A stretch of 64,000 bases of DNA, taken from contig CM034390.1 in assembly GCA_019925095.2 (NCBI GenBank), forward strand, positions 1,227,501 through 1,291,500, given 5' to 3'. Under the pieces are notes generated by a model, which had not been told where the DNA came from, searched no databases, and saw nothing but the letters and a program-made list of their open reading frames with translations. Position 1 is the stretch's first letter, and every line of letters starts with the position of its first letter. This document shows, piece after piece, positions 8,977-18,958 of this stretch. The translations under genes were made by a program, and so were the position numbers. Source of the DNA: Dendrolimus kikuchii (Eukaryota; Arthropoda; Insecta; Lepidoptera; Lasiocampidae).

Positions 8977-11900
8977 GCTACTCACTTACACAATACTACA
9001 CTACACCCACCCATACCATCGCTACAATATACACCATCCACTACATCACGTAAACAAAATAAATCCCAGTTTCATACTCAGCACTATGATAATAAAGTTT
9101 ATCATAATAATCACTTGCCCGGCAGCCCTGTTACTTCCTCTGATAAAGCTAACCAAAATGACAGTCATATTTCAGCACATACTCAGCACATTACAGTACA
9201 CGATCCACCAGTTTTATTACCCACTGTGTCCCTAGAACTAGCAGACAACGCTGGAGAATTTCATAAGGCAAGAGCATTATTAGACAGCGGTTCCATGCTA
9301 ACCTTGTTAACTAAAACTATGACACAAAAATTACGTTTGCCTGTCGAGCACACAGAACTAAAAATTACAGGAGTCGGTAATCAGCAGACTCAAAACTCTA
9401 GTTCTTCAACTACCATCACATTCCGCCCTATTCACACCGAAGTCCCAGTAATTAGCGCAAAGGCATACATTCTACCAGATTTGACAGGTCTTTTACCATT
9501 AACAATGTTACCTGACGTTGTTCCACTCCTCGACTCGACACAGCTTCCCCTAGCAGACTCGTCTTATCGTTTTCCAGCCGCTATTGACTTGATTTTAGGT
9601 TCTGATGTCTTGGGCCAAATTTTGGATGGTAACAAAATTTTTTTGGGCCCCGGCAGGCCAATAGCCTTCGGCACGATCTTCAATTTCGCTCTTTTAGGTC
9701 CTATCAATCCAAACTACACAAAGCCTGAGCCTCAAGTTAATTCAGCACTAGTAAATATTGACTGTTTACAACCCCAACACTCAAATAAAGAAATACACTC
9801 CGCTCTGGAGAGATTCTGGGAAGTCGAAGAAGTGCAATCAAAGGACAACTCAACCTCTGACGAGTGTGAGGAGAACTTTCGTTCTACCACCACACGTGAT
9901 CCCACAGGGCGATACATAGTATCCCTTCCCTTTCTTACAAAGGCACCTAAGCTCGGTGCAACCCACGCTATTGCACTACGACGATTCCTTAATTTGGAGC
10001 GCAAACTCCAAAGAGATCCTACCCTCCGCTCAAAATATATCGACTTCATGAAGGAATACATTGACATGGGCCACATGGCTCTTTGTCACCCCAGCACATT
10101 CAAAGGAAAAGACCATTTTTACGTCCCGCATCATGGCATCTTCAAAGCCAACTCTGAAAAACTTCGCACGGTTTTTGATGGCAGCTGTAAGAGCTCTAAT
10201 GGTGTCAGTCTTAATGACTGTCTGCACACTGGCCCACCGCTCCAACGTGATATTACTGACATCATTCTAAATTTTCGTACTCACAAAGTGGTCTTTAGTA
10301 CAGACATCCAGATGATGTTTAGAAATATACTAGTTCACCCAGACCACAGACGGTTCCAACTCATTCTATGGCGCTCTTCTCCAGATCAACCTCTGCTCAC
10401 TTACGCCCTGTCCACTGTCACGTATGGCCTACGACCCAGCCCCTTCCTCGCCAATCGATCTATTATACAGCTGGTCACTGATGAAGGTCACCGTTTTCCC
10501 CAGGCTGCACAGGTTCTTACGCACTCCATATTCGTGGATGACATTCTGACTGGGCATGATTCAGTTGACAAGGCAATAGCTCTGCAGACTGAACTCATTG
10601 AGTTACTAGCCCTAGGGGGATTTCATTTGCGAAAGTGGACCTCAAACTCTCGTCAGCTTTTAGAACGCTTCCCGGATGATCAATGTGACATACCCAAGGA
10701 TTTTGATGTTGTACCCGACTCCAATGCAATCAAGGTACTTGGTATGCAATGGATACCACAAACGGACGAATTTACATATCACATTTCGGTACCTACACTG
10801 GAAAAATTTACCAAAAGGTCAATACTCAGTACCATCGCTCGTTTATACGATCCTAGTGGATGGATCAGCCCAGTTATTTTCCGCGCAAAACTGCTCATTC
10901 AGCACCTATGGACTCTAAAGTTAGACTGGGATGAATCGGCTCCCAATGATGTCACATTTCAATTTCAGCACATTTTTGAAGACTTACCTCTACTCTCTGC
11001 TCTTCGACTCCCCAGAACAATTTGCACCAGCAAAGATTCCACCTACACCCTACACGGTTTTGCCGATGCATCCGAATCCGGATATGCAGCCGCAGTCTAT
11101 CTTCATGAAACGAATATCACGGGTCAGGTACACGTCAGACTACTTGTTTCTAAATCCAAGGTAGCCCCCATTAAAACCCGACAGACTATACCAAAGCTGG
11201 AACTTTCAGCTGCACACCTCACTTCGCTGCTCATTTCTCGCGTCTCTGTTCAACTTTCTGCCCACATTACCATTCAGCAACACTTTTGTTGGTCAGACAG
11301 TACTATCGTACTCGCCTGGCTTAAAACTCCTTCTCAATCCCTACAGGTCTTTGAGGCCAATCGAGTCTCTGCCATTGCAGCCAATCCATGTAACCCTACT
11401 TGGAGACATGTACCCTCAGCTCTTAACCCTGCCGACTGTGCTAGCAGGGGAATATCAGCACAGGAACTCTTAGCCTATGACCTATGGTGGTCGCCTACTT
11501 GGCTCAAGGCCCCACCTGATACCTGGCCCACGATGCCCCCTGCTTTGGGTCATCACGTACTGCCTGGTCTAAAACCAAGAAAAATGGTAGCTCACATCGC
11601 GGTTCCTGATCTAGACACGGATTTACTCACGAGATTCAGCTCCTTAGACACACTTGTAGGCGTAACCGCATGTATTAAACGTTTTGCACACAATTGCTTG
11701 GTATCTTCTCACTCTCGCATCGTTGGTCCCATTACCGTAGACGAACGTAAGAAAGCGCTCTTACACTGGGTACGCTCAGTCCAACAAAATATGTTCGCTG
11801 AAGACATCCACCGACTGCAAACTAACAAATTATGTACAGTGCGAATACAACGCCTCTCGCCCTTTCTCAAGGATGGTCTTCTTAGAGTAGGAGGGCGCTT

Positions 11901-12825
11901 GTCCAACTCAGCCCTTAGATATGACACACAACATCCCCTCATCTTACCCAGTTCAAGCCCCCTTGTGGACCTAATTATAGATCATTTCCACACTATACAC
12001 TGCCACCCGGGCGCAGATACACTACACGCACTACTCCGTCAACAATACTGGATTTTATCTGGAAGGCGAGTCATTCGTCACCGTGTCTTTAAATGTGTAC
12101 GCTGTTTTAGGCATCGAGCTCAGCCGAATCCCCCTTTTATGGCCGACCTACCGGCTGATCGAGTCAGCCCACAACCGGTGTTTAGTCAAGTGTCCACGGA
12201 TTTTGCCGGACCATTCCTAATTAAATCAAGTACTCTACGCAATGCCAAACTTCTCAAAGGCTACTTTTGTGTTTTCGTTTGTCTCGCCACCAAGGCAGTG
12301 CACTTAGAGGCTGTCTCGGAACTTTCTACGGACGCCTTTTTTGCGGCACTGCAAAGGTTCGTTAGTCGGCGCGGAATCCCTACCCTAATTCGCTCTGATT
12401 GCGGTACAAACTATGTCGGCGCAAGAAATCAGCTCATAGAAGTACAAAACTTCTTAAAGGCCAATGATGATAGAATTACGCACAAGCTAGCCACACAGCA
12501 GATCACATGGTTGCTCAATCCGCCCTCAGCTCCTTCTTTTGGCGGTCTGCACGAGGCAGCCGTGAAATCTACTAAGCAATTACTCTATCGCGTATTAGGT
12601 GAGCAGCATCTGACCTTTGAAGAATTTTCTACACTCTTAGCCCGTATTGAGGCCGTTCTCAACTCTCGACCACTCTGCCCTCTGTCTTCAGACCCTACAG
12701 ACTCCGAAGTCCTATCCGCTGGTCATTTCCTTATAGCTCGCCCACTTACCGCATTACCCGAACATTCCCATTCCCCCCGACGACAACAGCACTTAGTCAG
12801 CACTAATGTTCACGCCACCGCGTAA
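8971..12825 (+). CDS. Pol polyprotein of BEL/Pao retrotransposon, C-terminally truncated
   Basis: The open frame follows the gag TGA without any frame change; its first residues have no ATG, so it is probably made as a Gag-Pol fusion. Numbered from 8971, the visible parts are: aspartic protease (LLDSGS, Asp105); reverse transcriptase (Asp445 in FSTDIQ, FVDD at 521-524); RNase H (FADASESGY, Asp699; later CWSDST); integrase zinc motif (HTIHCHPG ... CVRCFR); and the catalytic triad Asp1077, Asp1143 and Glu1195 (VSTDFAG, SDCGTNY, HEAAVKS). The protein ends about 50-60 residues after the triad region. The C-terminal DUF5641-type domain expected in Pao Pol is missing, because the frame runs straight into the right LTR piece, which supplies the last codons and the stop. 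Confidence 0.92.
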   Translation, partial: LPATHLHNTTLHPPIPSLQYTPSTTSRKQNKSQFHTQHYDNKVYHNNHLPGSPVTSSDKANQNDSHISAHTQHITVHDPPVLLPTVSLELADNAGEFHKARALLDSGSMLTLLTKTMTQKLRLPVEHTELKITGVGNQQTQNSSSSTTITFRPIHTEVPVISAKAYILPDLTGLLPLTMLPDVVPLLDSTQLPLADSSYRFPAAIDLILGSDVLGQILDGNKIFLGPGRPIAFGTIFNFALLGPINPNYTKPEPQVNSALVNIDCLQPQHSNKEIHSALERFWEVEEVQSKDNSTSDECEENFRSTTTRDPTGRYIVSLPFLTKAPKLGATHAIALRRFLNLERKLQRDPTLRSKYIDFMKEYIDMGHMALCHPSTFKGKDHFYVPHHGIFKANSEKLRTVFDGSCKSSNGVSLNDCLHTGPPLQRDITDIILNFRTHKVVFSTDIQMMFRNILVHPDHRRFQLILWRSSPDQPLLTYALSTVTYGLRPSPFLANRSIIQLVTDEGHRFPQAAQVLTHSIFVDDILTGHDSVDKAIALQTELIELLALGGFHLRKWTSNSRQLLERFPDDQCDIPKDFDVVPDSNAIKVLGMQWIPQTDEFTYHISVPTLEKFTKRSILSTIARLYDPSGWISPVIFRAKLLIQHLWTLKLDWDESAPNDVTFQFQHIFEDLPLLSALRLPRTICTSKDSTYTLHGFADASESGYAAAVYLHETNITGQVHVRLLVSKSKVAPIKTRQTIPKLELSAAHLTSLLISRVSVQLSAHITIQQHFCWSDSTIVLAWLKTPSQSLQVFEANRVSAIAANPCNPTWRHVPSALNPADCASRGISAQELLAYDLWWSPTWLKAPPDTWPTMPPALGHHVLPGLKPRKMVAHIAVPDLDTDLLTRFSSLDTLVGVTACIKRFAHNCLVSSHSRIVGPITVDERKKALLHWVRSVQQNMFAEDIHRLQTNKLCTVRIQRLSPFLKDGLLRVGGRLSNSALRYDTQHPLILPSSSPLVDLIIDHFHTIHCHPGADTLHALLRQQYWILSGRRVIRHRVFKCVRCFRHRAQPNPPFMADLPADRVSPQPVFSQVSTDFAGPFLIKSSTLRNAKLLKGYFCVFVCLATKAVHLEAVSELSTDAFFAALQRFVSRRGIPTLIRSDCGTNYVGARNQLIEVQNFLKANDDRITHKLATQQITWLLNPPSAPSFGGLHEAAVKSTKQLLYRVLGEQHLTFEEFSTLLARIEAVLNSRPLCPLSSDPTDSEVLSAGHFLIARPLTALPEHSHSPRRQQHLVSTNVHATA

Positions 12826-12917
12826 CGAACGATGATTCCCCGAAAAAGTAATTTACCCCGCACTTCCGCGTCTCAACGATCAGTCTGAATCGACCCGTCG
12901 TAAAGACATTCACGCAT
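12807..12917 (+). repeat. Right LTR fragment of the BEL/Pao element
   Basis: These 111 bp are identical to 6437-6547. The match stops abruptly after CATTCACGCAT. The remaining 260 or so bases of the LTR are absent, so this is a truncation rather than a short LTR. Confidence 0.85.
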
Positions 12918-13715
12918 TAAAAATAAATTTAGCGATTTATTTAAGTATCACGGACACAAATTCAAATTTTAGTACCATGCTCCATTAAAAGATTAGTTAC
13001 TTCAAATACCCATACATGGCTCGGTGTGAAGGGATTTATGAAAAACTTTTAAAAAGTTACAATATATCTAATTCCCTCACGCGAACGATATTTAGAGTTT
13101 AAAAGGATGATTTTGATTCATATCTGCCGCTGTAGAAGAAAATATTTACCTATATACTACACTAATAATAAGATTTAGCATCTGAAAAGCATTTTGCTGT
13201 AACTCCTAAAGGCATATTTTACATGGGAGTCGGTTAATAGTAGATTGTTACACGAGAGGTGAAAGTGACCTATTTAGGCACGAGATAGTCTGGTGCACGA
13301 GCGAAGCGAGGGCGCTAATAGTTCGAGTGCCTAAATAGGCCTTTCACCCGATGTTAACACTCTGCTTTTCATTTCGAATATGACGAAATTAAATAAAAAC
13401 AGATTAGTTACACAAACAACTACTTCTCTAATGAAATCAGTCGTTAAATCTGATGAAACGTCATCACGTACGTCACATATGAAACGTCGTCATTTTTTTT
13501 GTCTGTAGCATTCTACCAGCCAGTATTTTTTTGTCACTAATGATAGTAAAGATTAAGCTCAAATGTATGTAAATCAAATAAAAATTTAGTGAAAAGTAAT
13601 TTATAAGTATTAAATAATGTTACAAAATTATTGGGTTTTTTTTTATTACATTTAACAGTGGCTGTAAAAAAGTAGGGACATAAGTCGTATGTATTATCTA
13701 TGGTTCGCATAGTTT
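12918..13715. other. Noncoding, one stem-forming repeat
   Basis: An inverted repeat pairs 13259-13280 (GTGAAAGTGACCTATTTAGG) with 13328-13347. The loop carries GAGCGAAGCGAGGGCGC, a phrase shared in style with families at 3.1 and 43.8 kb. No gene was seen. Confidence 0.5.
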
Positions 13716-13729
13716 TTAAATTGATTGAC

Positions 13730-14004
13730 GAGTTTTTGGCGGGAACTGAAAGGTGACGTTGTGCTGTGCAGTTTTATTTTCTAAAAATGTGTAAAATCAC
13801 TCTAAAATAAACAATAGTTGTAGGATATTGATAGTTTTTCAGTAGTAATTATGTGTTTTTCTGAGAAATGTGAACTGTGTAGTCAAATGTGGCCTTTCGA
13901 GTTTTCACAAGAACTCCGTTGAATGCTGTGGATTGTAGCCTACAATACAACTGCGCCTGGCTTAAAGGCCTAGTTGCCAAGTCTTAAACTTAAAAAAAAA
14001 CTAA
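13730..14004 (+). mobile_element. SINE-like retroposon, copy 1 (family I)
   Basis: This unit begins GAGTTTTTGGCGGGAACTG and ends GTTGCCAAGTC followed by an A-rich tail (about 13992-14000). It is flanked by a perfect 14-bp direct repeat TTAAATTGATTGAC (13716-13729 and 14005-14018). A second copy with the same ends lies inverted at 14839-15106 and a third at 56645-56952. The shared 5' end suggests a full-length unit of about 254 bp. No A/B box is convincing, so it may be a retroposed RNA of another type. Confidence 0.75.
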
Positions 14005-14018
14005 TTAAATTGATTGAC

Positions 14019-14822
14019 AGCAGGCAAAATCGTTTACCAGGGACGAAAAGTGCTGTTTTCATCTCAGTGATCAGGCAACTCCAAGCGTACTTTCACAATA
14101 TGAGAAATGAAAATATAATTTTTAGCAACCTATAGAAATTACAGACCAATGTATTCTATTGTTACATGAAACACTATAAAACTGTTTAAATTTCCTTTCA
14201 CAATACCTTGAACTTATAGGTTCCTATAATAATTAGTAATTACCATTAATCAGAGGGCCTAAAGAGGTCGCTTTCGCAGATTCGTATGATGATCACGACA
14301 AGCATCAACATAAAGTAGAACTTTATGCTATGTCTCACAACTACCAGTATAACTAGCCTTTCAGACGGAACCACCACAAAGTTCTCGAACTGTCACACAC
14401 GGCTAATTGGGAAGCACCACAAATTTGTGGTCAAATACAGATAATTGAAACGAACGTTGAAACTGATGCTTTTTCCCTCTAACTACATAGAATTTGTATT
14501 AGAATAAAAGAGACGATATAATTCTCTTGGTTTTGATATATAATAAACATTACGCTTGACAACCGAACAAGCACGATTTTGACATGGAAAATGACATCTC
14601 CCTGCGGTGGTTTGAAATAAAATCATTTTTAATGTATAAATTAAATAGCAGTAATAAAACTACTTATTTAGTATTGGTAACTACTTTTTCATAACTATAA
14701 AGGGCATAACATATTATTTCAAACGTTTGTACATTTTTTTATGATGCTCTAAGTGAACATGAGTGAGTTTTTTCCTTGTTTAGTTTTTCTTATAAGAATT
14801 TGAAACGCAGATACATTATAAT
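14019..14822. other. Noncoding, with an inverted MITE relative
   Basis: The segment 14346-14536 is an inverted, diverged copy of the piggyBac-like MITE at 33242-33486; the shared phrase is CACAAATTTGTGGT. Nothing else is recognised. Confidence 0.55.
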
Positions 14823-14838
14823 CTAACTGGATTTGTAT

Positions 14839-15106
14839 TATTTAATGTTTATGGCTTGGCAACTAGGCCTTTAATCCAGGCGCAATTATATTGTAGGCTA
14901 CAATCGACACCGTATAACGGAATTCTTGTGAAAACTCGAAATGCCACATTTGACTATACAGTTCACATTTCTCGCAAAAACACATAATTACTACTCAAAA
15001 ACTATCAATATCCTACAACTATTGTTCATTTTAGAGTGATTTTACACATTTTTAGAAAATAAAACTGCACAGCACAACGTCCCCTTTCAGTTCCCGCCAA
15101 AAACTC
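14839..15106 (-). mobile_element. SINE-like retroposon, copy 2 (family I)
   Basis: Inverted relative to 13730-14004. It is flanked by a perfect 16-bp target duplication CTAACTGGATTTGTAT at 14823-14838 and 15107-15122. The T-rich left end corresponds to its tail. Because each copy has its own target duplication, the two arms are separate insertions, not one fold-back transposon. Confidence 0.78.
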
Positions 15107-15132
15107 CTAACTGGATTTGTATCCAATATAAG

Positions 15133-15220
15133 CATAGATTATCACAGAATCGATTACTTTTTAAATAAAGTACATTCCTTTACTTTATTTAAAAAGTAAT
15201 CGATTCTGTGATAATCTATG
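15133..15220. repeat. Perfect palindrome with 38-bp arms
   Basis: The arms 15133-15170 and 15183-15220 are exact reverse complements (starting CATAGATTATCACAGAATCG) around a 12-nt spacer. It could be a tiny MITE or a recent fold-back event. It codes for nothing. Confidence 0.85.
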
Positions 15221-15827
15221 GATAGTTTTTGAATTATCTGCATTTTTGTTGAACTAGGCAAAACAACTTGTCAGCGCGCCAATTTTGATGGCAGCTTGTG
15301 GAAAAAGATAATATTAAATTCGGCCCCCGGAGGAGGCTAGACACGTGTCAAAGCGATTCTCCAAACTCGACCTTAGGTTCTCTGCTTTCTAGTAAAATCC
15401 ACAATTTTGAGTTACAATAAAATGCCTCTCAGATACATTCGATAGAGAAAAAATGAATAAGTACACGGGATTTTTAAGAAGTCATCTCGACCGTAACTTC
15501 GTGAAGTGTGAGGTCCTTGAAATTATCGCACAATTTCAAAACAGCGAAATTCCCATTTTATCATTATCGTAAGGACGTTAAACTGATAAAACAATCCATC
15601 ATTATCAAAGATACTGATCGTATTTCATCAAACATAAATAAACAATAAATAGGTGGGCCATATAATACAGCATTTACAACATAATCTTATATACTAATCT
15701 TTGTCTTACAAAAATCTTACAAATTTCATAACAAAGTAAAAAATCAGAAATATTAGTGTATGAAGGAGGCATGTTACAATTGCCAACTATTAAGAAAATG
15801 GGCAATCAAAGCTTTCCCTTTATACAT
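15221..15827. other. AT-rich, no gene seen
   Basis: Noncoding sequence with no repeat relationship visible inside this window. Confidence 0.35.
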
Positions 15828-15835
15828 ATAATAAT

Positions 15836-16573
15836 TAGGGATGAGCCGTAATTCATTTTACATTCGGTTTGACCGAATTTCGGCAGATTGAGCCGAACCT
15901 CGTCATTGGGCCGAAATTCGGTTTAAATGCCGAACATTCGGTGCAAGGAAAAAGTAAAATACCTACTTGCACTATTTTGACTGAAGTTCATAGAAATCAT
16001 ATCTATCATAACCGTAATATAAAAATTGGCATCTATATACTCATGGTCATTTATTTTAGTTAGGAACATGTGAACCTTAACGTTGAATGTGATAAAAAAT
16101 AAATAAAATTAGTTCTTAATTGAGTCTTTGCCGAATTAAATAGACATCAAAATAAAACAAAAATAAAATAAATGTATTATTCTTCTAAGAAACATCAATA
16201 AGTGGTGCAACTGCTTAATTATAATGCGTAACTTGAATTTAAAAAAATATGTTTAAGGGACACCAGCAATTACAACTTTAATTTTGATTGTAATCACAAC
16301 AATTTAAAAATTAAACATTATGAAATGGTGATTTTTTTACAATCAAAGGTCTAAAAATCTATTCTTTTATCCACCTACTCATACTTAAAGTTTACTACAG
16401 GCAAAATTCGGTGTTATCAAGTTGACGTTGTCAACAGGTCACGGTGTATTGCTCTTGAGAAAGCGTGGCGAAATCAAACTGAAGTTCGGCCGAATTTCAG
16501 CCGAATTTTTTATTTTAACCGAATGTTCGGCCGAAGCTCGTATTCGGTACAAACCACATTTGGCCCATCCCTA
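15836..16573. repeat. hAT-type MITE, copy 1 (TAGGGATG ends, CCGAA-rich)
   Basis: The termini TAGGGATGAGCC and GGCCCATCCCTA are inverted. The element is bounded by an 8-bp duplication ATAATAAT (15828-15835 and 16574-16581), the length produced by hAT transposases. Both ends contain repeated ATTCGG/CCGAAT words that give sub-terminal structure. A shorter inverted copy is at 56990-57642. Confidence 0.8.
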
Positions 16574-16659
16574 ATAATAATTATTTTTTATTTCTAAAAC
16601 GGTCTGTATCACACCATATCTCCATTTGACACACATAACTCCTTCATCCACTATGGCTA

Positions 16660-16837
16660 CGTTCCATTAGAGACTCACAACGACCACGTTCATGACCGCG
16701 ATTTTTTCCGTTCTACTTGCTTGCCGGCGTTAAAATCGTACACCCAAGTGGAACGGTTATTCGACCCATCTCTTGACATGGGTCGTTGTGGAACTGCTAA
16801 CAGAGCATTTTGAGCGTTGTGAGCTACTAATGGAACG
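16660..16837. repeat. MITE with CGTTCC...GGAACG ends
   Basis: The ends CGTTCCATTAGAGACTCACAACG and CGTTGTGAGCTACTAATGGAACG are inverted. Related longer copies lie at 20928-21118 and 52950-53185, sharing CAAGTGGAACGGTTAT and GACATGGGTCGTTGTG. No open frame. The superfamily is not determined. Confidence 0.6.
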
Positions 16838-17392
16838 CGCTTTATGTGTTCATTATCATATTAATATCGACCATTGACATTTGGCTTAAAAACCTAAACC
16901 ATTGAAATACCAAAACCTACGACATATCCATATACAAATAACTTATAAGTGAACAGCCAAGCTTTTGAAATTACAATAAGTAACAACCATAACCAAGAAT
17001 TTTTTAAATCTATACAAATTGTAGACGGCGCCGCCGCCGCGCCACTATTAGGTTAATTTCAATATAATATGCGCCCGTTCAACAGCGACAGTACGCAGCG
17101 GCGTAGTGGCATAATAAATTTCTAGTTTTATACAACTTACAATTTCGATCGGCACAAAAGCGCAAACCTGTTTCTGACATATATATTCCGCTTACACGAT
17201 TCGTACGCTACTAAAATTGATCTACTGCGCAGGTACATTAACATAGAGGGTGGAATTATTAGTTATGTAAAACTATACCAACGGTAAGGTAAAGAGGGAT
17301 AAATATATAACAACACATATGACCTTGGCTTTACAAAACATGACTATTCAAAACGGTAACACACGCTCTTACCATCGGCCGTGGAGGTCGTG

Positions 17393-17533
17393 CTATGGCA
17401 GCGCAGGTGGCGTCGTCACATGGGTCTGCTTGGTCACCACACGCCTGCCCTGGGCCAGTTCACCAGCCTTCAGGGCTTTCGCTTTGAGGAACGCATCAAC
17501 CCCATACACGACCATCGCTAAATATCCGAAGAA
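17393..17533 (-). CDS. MARVEL-domain protein paralogue, last coding exon
   Basis: On the minus strand a good acceptor (CTTATCCTTTTCAG) is followed in phase 0 by TTC TTC GGA, and the exon runs 46 codons to a TAG stop. It encodes a membrane helix (FFGYLAMVVYGVDAFLKA) and a tail 'LAQGRRVVTKQT'. The last exon of the + strand gene at 49316-49468 begins VFGFVAMVAYAIDAYVK and has 'LAQGSRVVSKQT', so the two are clear paralogues with the same exon phase. The matching first coding exon is 12 kb upstream on the same strand at 29505-29642. The family (CMTM/plasmolipin-like MARVEL proteins) comprises small four-helix proteins of membrane traffic and junctions. Confidence 0.82.
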   Translation of the reverse strand, partial: FFGYLAMVVYGVDAFLKAKALKAGELAQGRRVVTKQTHVTTPPALP

Positions 17534-17729
17534 CTGAAAAGGATAAGACAATAATATAAACATGTAGCGCAGCCAAATCCGCCTCCCTAATTAGATCTTA
17601 GATCGAATCGACTCCATCGCGCAAATCGATAAAATATTGTGAATTTTGAAAATGAAATTCTGTACTCAGTCTCCCGCCGGCAGTGAAGCGGCACGCACGC
17701 GCCACTCGCAATACATAAGCTACAACTGG

Positions 17730-17802
17730 CGCCCAACGTGAGGCTCGAACCCACGACCCTGAGATTAAGAATTTCATGCTTTACCGACTGAGCTAGCTGG
17801 GC
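17730..17802 (-). tRNA. trnK-CUU: tRNA-Lys (CTT), gene or recent pseudogene
   Basis: On the minus strand the 73-nt sequence starts GCCCAGCTAGCTCAGTCGG and has anticodon loop TTCTTAA. It ends with the B-box region GGGTTCGAGCC and acceptor strand GTTGGGC. All seven acceptor pairs form (one G-T). One mismatch occurs in the D stem (C13-A22) and one in the anticodon stem, both of transition type. No T-run terminator is obvious just after the 3' end. This may be a decaying copy rather than an expressed gene. Confidence 0.75.
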
Positions 17803-17810
17803 TAAAAAAC

Positions 17811-18271
17811 CGAAATGTGTGCTGGGACACATGGTAGAAGTGAAACTTCAACGGACAAGTGGAAAAACGAATCGCAACGGACAAGTTTTACGGGCAGATT
17901 GTTAATGTACTTGTCAAACATCAAGTTAAAATTTTGTTGCGATTCTTTTTTCCACTTGTCCGTTGAATTTTCACTTCTACTATGTGTCCCAGCACACATT
18001 TCGATTTTTCGCAGGTTTACTGCAAATTATTATTTGGTTAGGTTAGGTACATTTTAATGAATGCATTTTTTATTTAAACATATTTTATTTTATCAAACAA
18101 AAAAACTGAATTCGATCCGGAACAAAAAAAAACATCCGTAGTCTACTCTAACATTATGCCGCCTCTCACCACAGGATATACCTTCTACTCCTTCCACGCG
18201 GCCGTAACGCTTTTTCGTGGCAGAAAATATCCTAAAACCCCCCGTCTATATAGAAGTTTCACTTCAAAATT
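17811..18271. repeat. Large palindromic element, copy 2 (family B)
   Basis: Begins CGAAATGTGTGCTGGGACAC eight bases beyond the tRNA 5' end and ends TAGAAGTTTCACTTC. The two GGACAAGTGG arms are close together here because part of the loop is missing. The tail with GGTTAGGTTAGG and GATCCGGAAC is complete. Confidence 0.75.
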
Positions 18272-18390
18272 CCGCTGCGTTGCGAATCCTATGCCGCTTC
18301 ACCTCAGGCCCTATAGACAAGTAGTATTAGCGCTAAACGAATAGAATAGAAAGTGTATAGCAATGACATAATACTTCAAGCCTTTACTAT

Positions 18391-18598
18391 GGGCCGCTTG
18401 CATAAGGTTGCTTAAATCTATTTAAGAAACACAAAACGTATTTGACACCCTTAAATACAATTAGCGTCTTGCACAACGCAAAATATGCCGCTAAATATGT
18501 TTAAAGAACTGTCACTATGTTTTATGTAAAACGTATTTAGGCAGTTTAATATGATTAACTAGTTTTATTTAAAAGCGATCGTTATGCAAACGGCCCTA
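18391..18598. repeat. MITE with GGCCGCTTGCATAA ends, copy 2 (family E)
   Basis: Inverted relative to 5199-5405. It interrupts the left arm of the surrounding element. Comparison with the uninterrupted right arm gives an empty site CTTTACTAAGTAT, with a TA or CTA shared on both sides of the insertion. Confidence 0.7.
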
Positions 18599-18740
18599 AG
18601 TATATTTTTCGTTGCAAAATGTATTTTAAACTACTATTTTGTTTTTAAACTATCAATTTTAGTTATATTTATTTTTTCGCCAACTCCTCCGTCAAGACAG
18701 TCTTTTCTTTTTCTTGTCTTCTTCTAACTATATACATCTA

Positions 18741-18958
18741 ACTAGCTGTCCAGGCAGACGTTGTTCTGCCCTGAAGAAATAAAATTTAGAACCCGATTGC
18801 AGCGCCACCTACCGGGTCCAAATGTAAGCTATCCTATCTTTCAAGTTGGATCAAAAGACACACGATGAGAAAATTTGATTAAAATCGGTCAAGTAGTTTA
18901 GGAGTCCATAGCAGACAAACAACGTGACACGTAATTTATATATATTAAGATATACTAG
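18741..18958 (+). repeat. Short repeat CTAGCTGTCC...ATATTAAGAT, copy 1 (family J)
   Basis: This 0.2-kb repeat starts CTAGCTGTCCAGGCAGACG and contains CAGCGCCACCTACCGGGTCC. It ends CGTGACACGTAATTTATATATATTAAGAT. Another copy is at 25690-25912, and an inverted, expanded one at 23585-24752. It may be Helitron-derived or an RTE-type 3' tail; the ends alone do not settle it. Confidence 0.6.

Larger units (their letters stand above)
6437..12917 (+). mobile_element. BEL/Pao LTR retrotransposon, 3'-truncated
   Basis: The element has a left LTR starting TGTTCACGCC, a leader of roughly 0.7 kb, gag, pol (protease, RT, RNase H, integrase) and a 111-bp piece of the right LTR. That piece is identical to the first 111 bp of the left LTR. 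The domain order and the DUF1759-type gag mark it as BEL/Pao. The right side has lost the end of pol, the usual polypurine tract and most of the LTR, so this copy cannot be complete. The intact frames and identical LTR pieces point to a young insertion. Confidence 0.9.

Noticed and set aside
13730..15106. One 1.4-kb fold-back transposon with 254-bp arms
   Set aside because: Each arm has its own target duplication, so they are two independent retroposon insertions in opposite directions.
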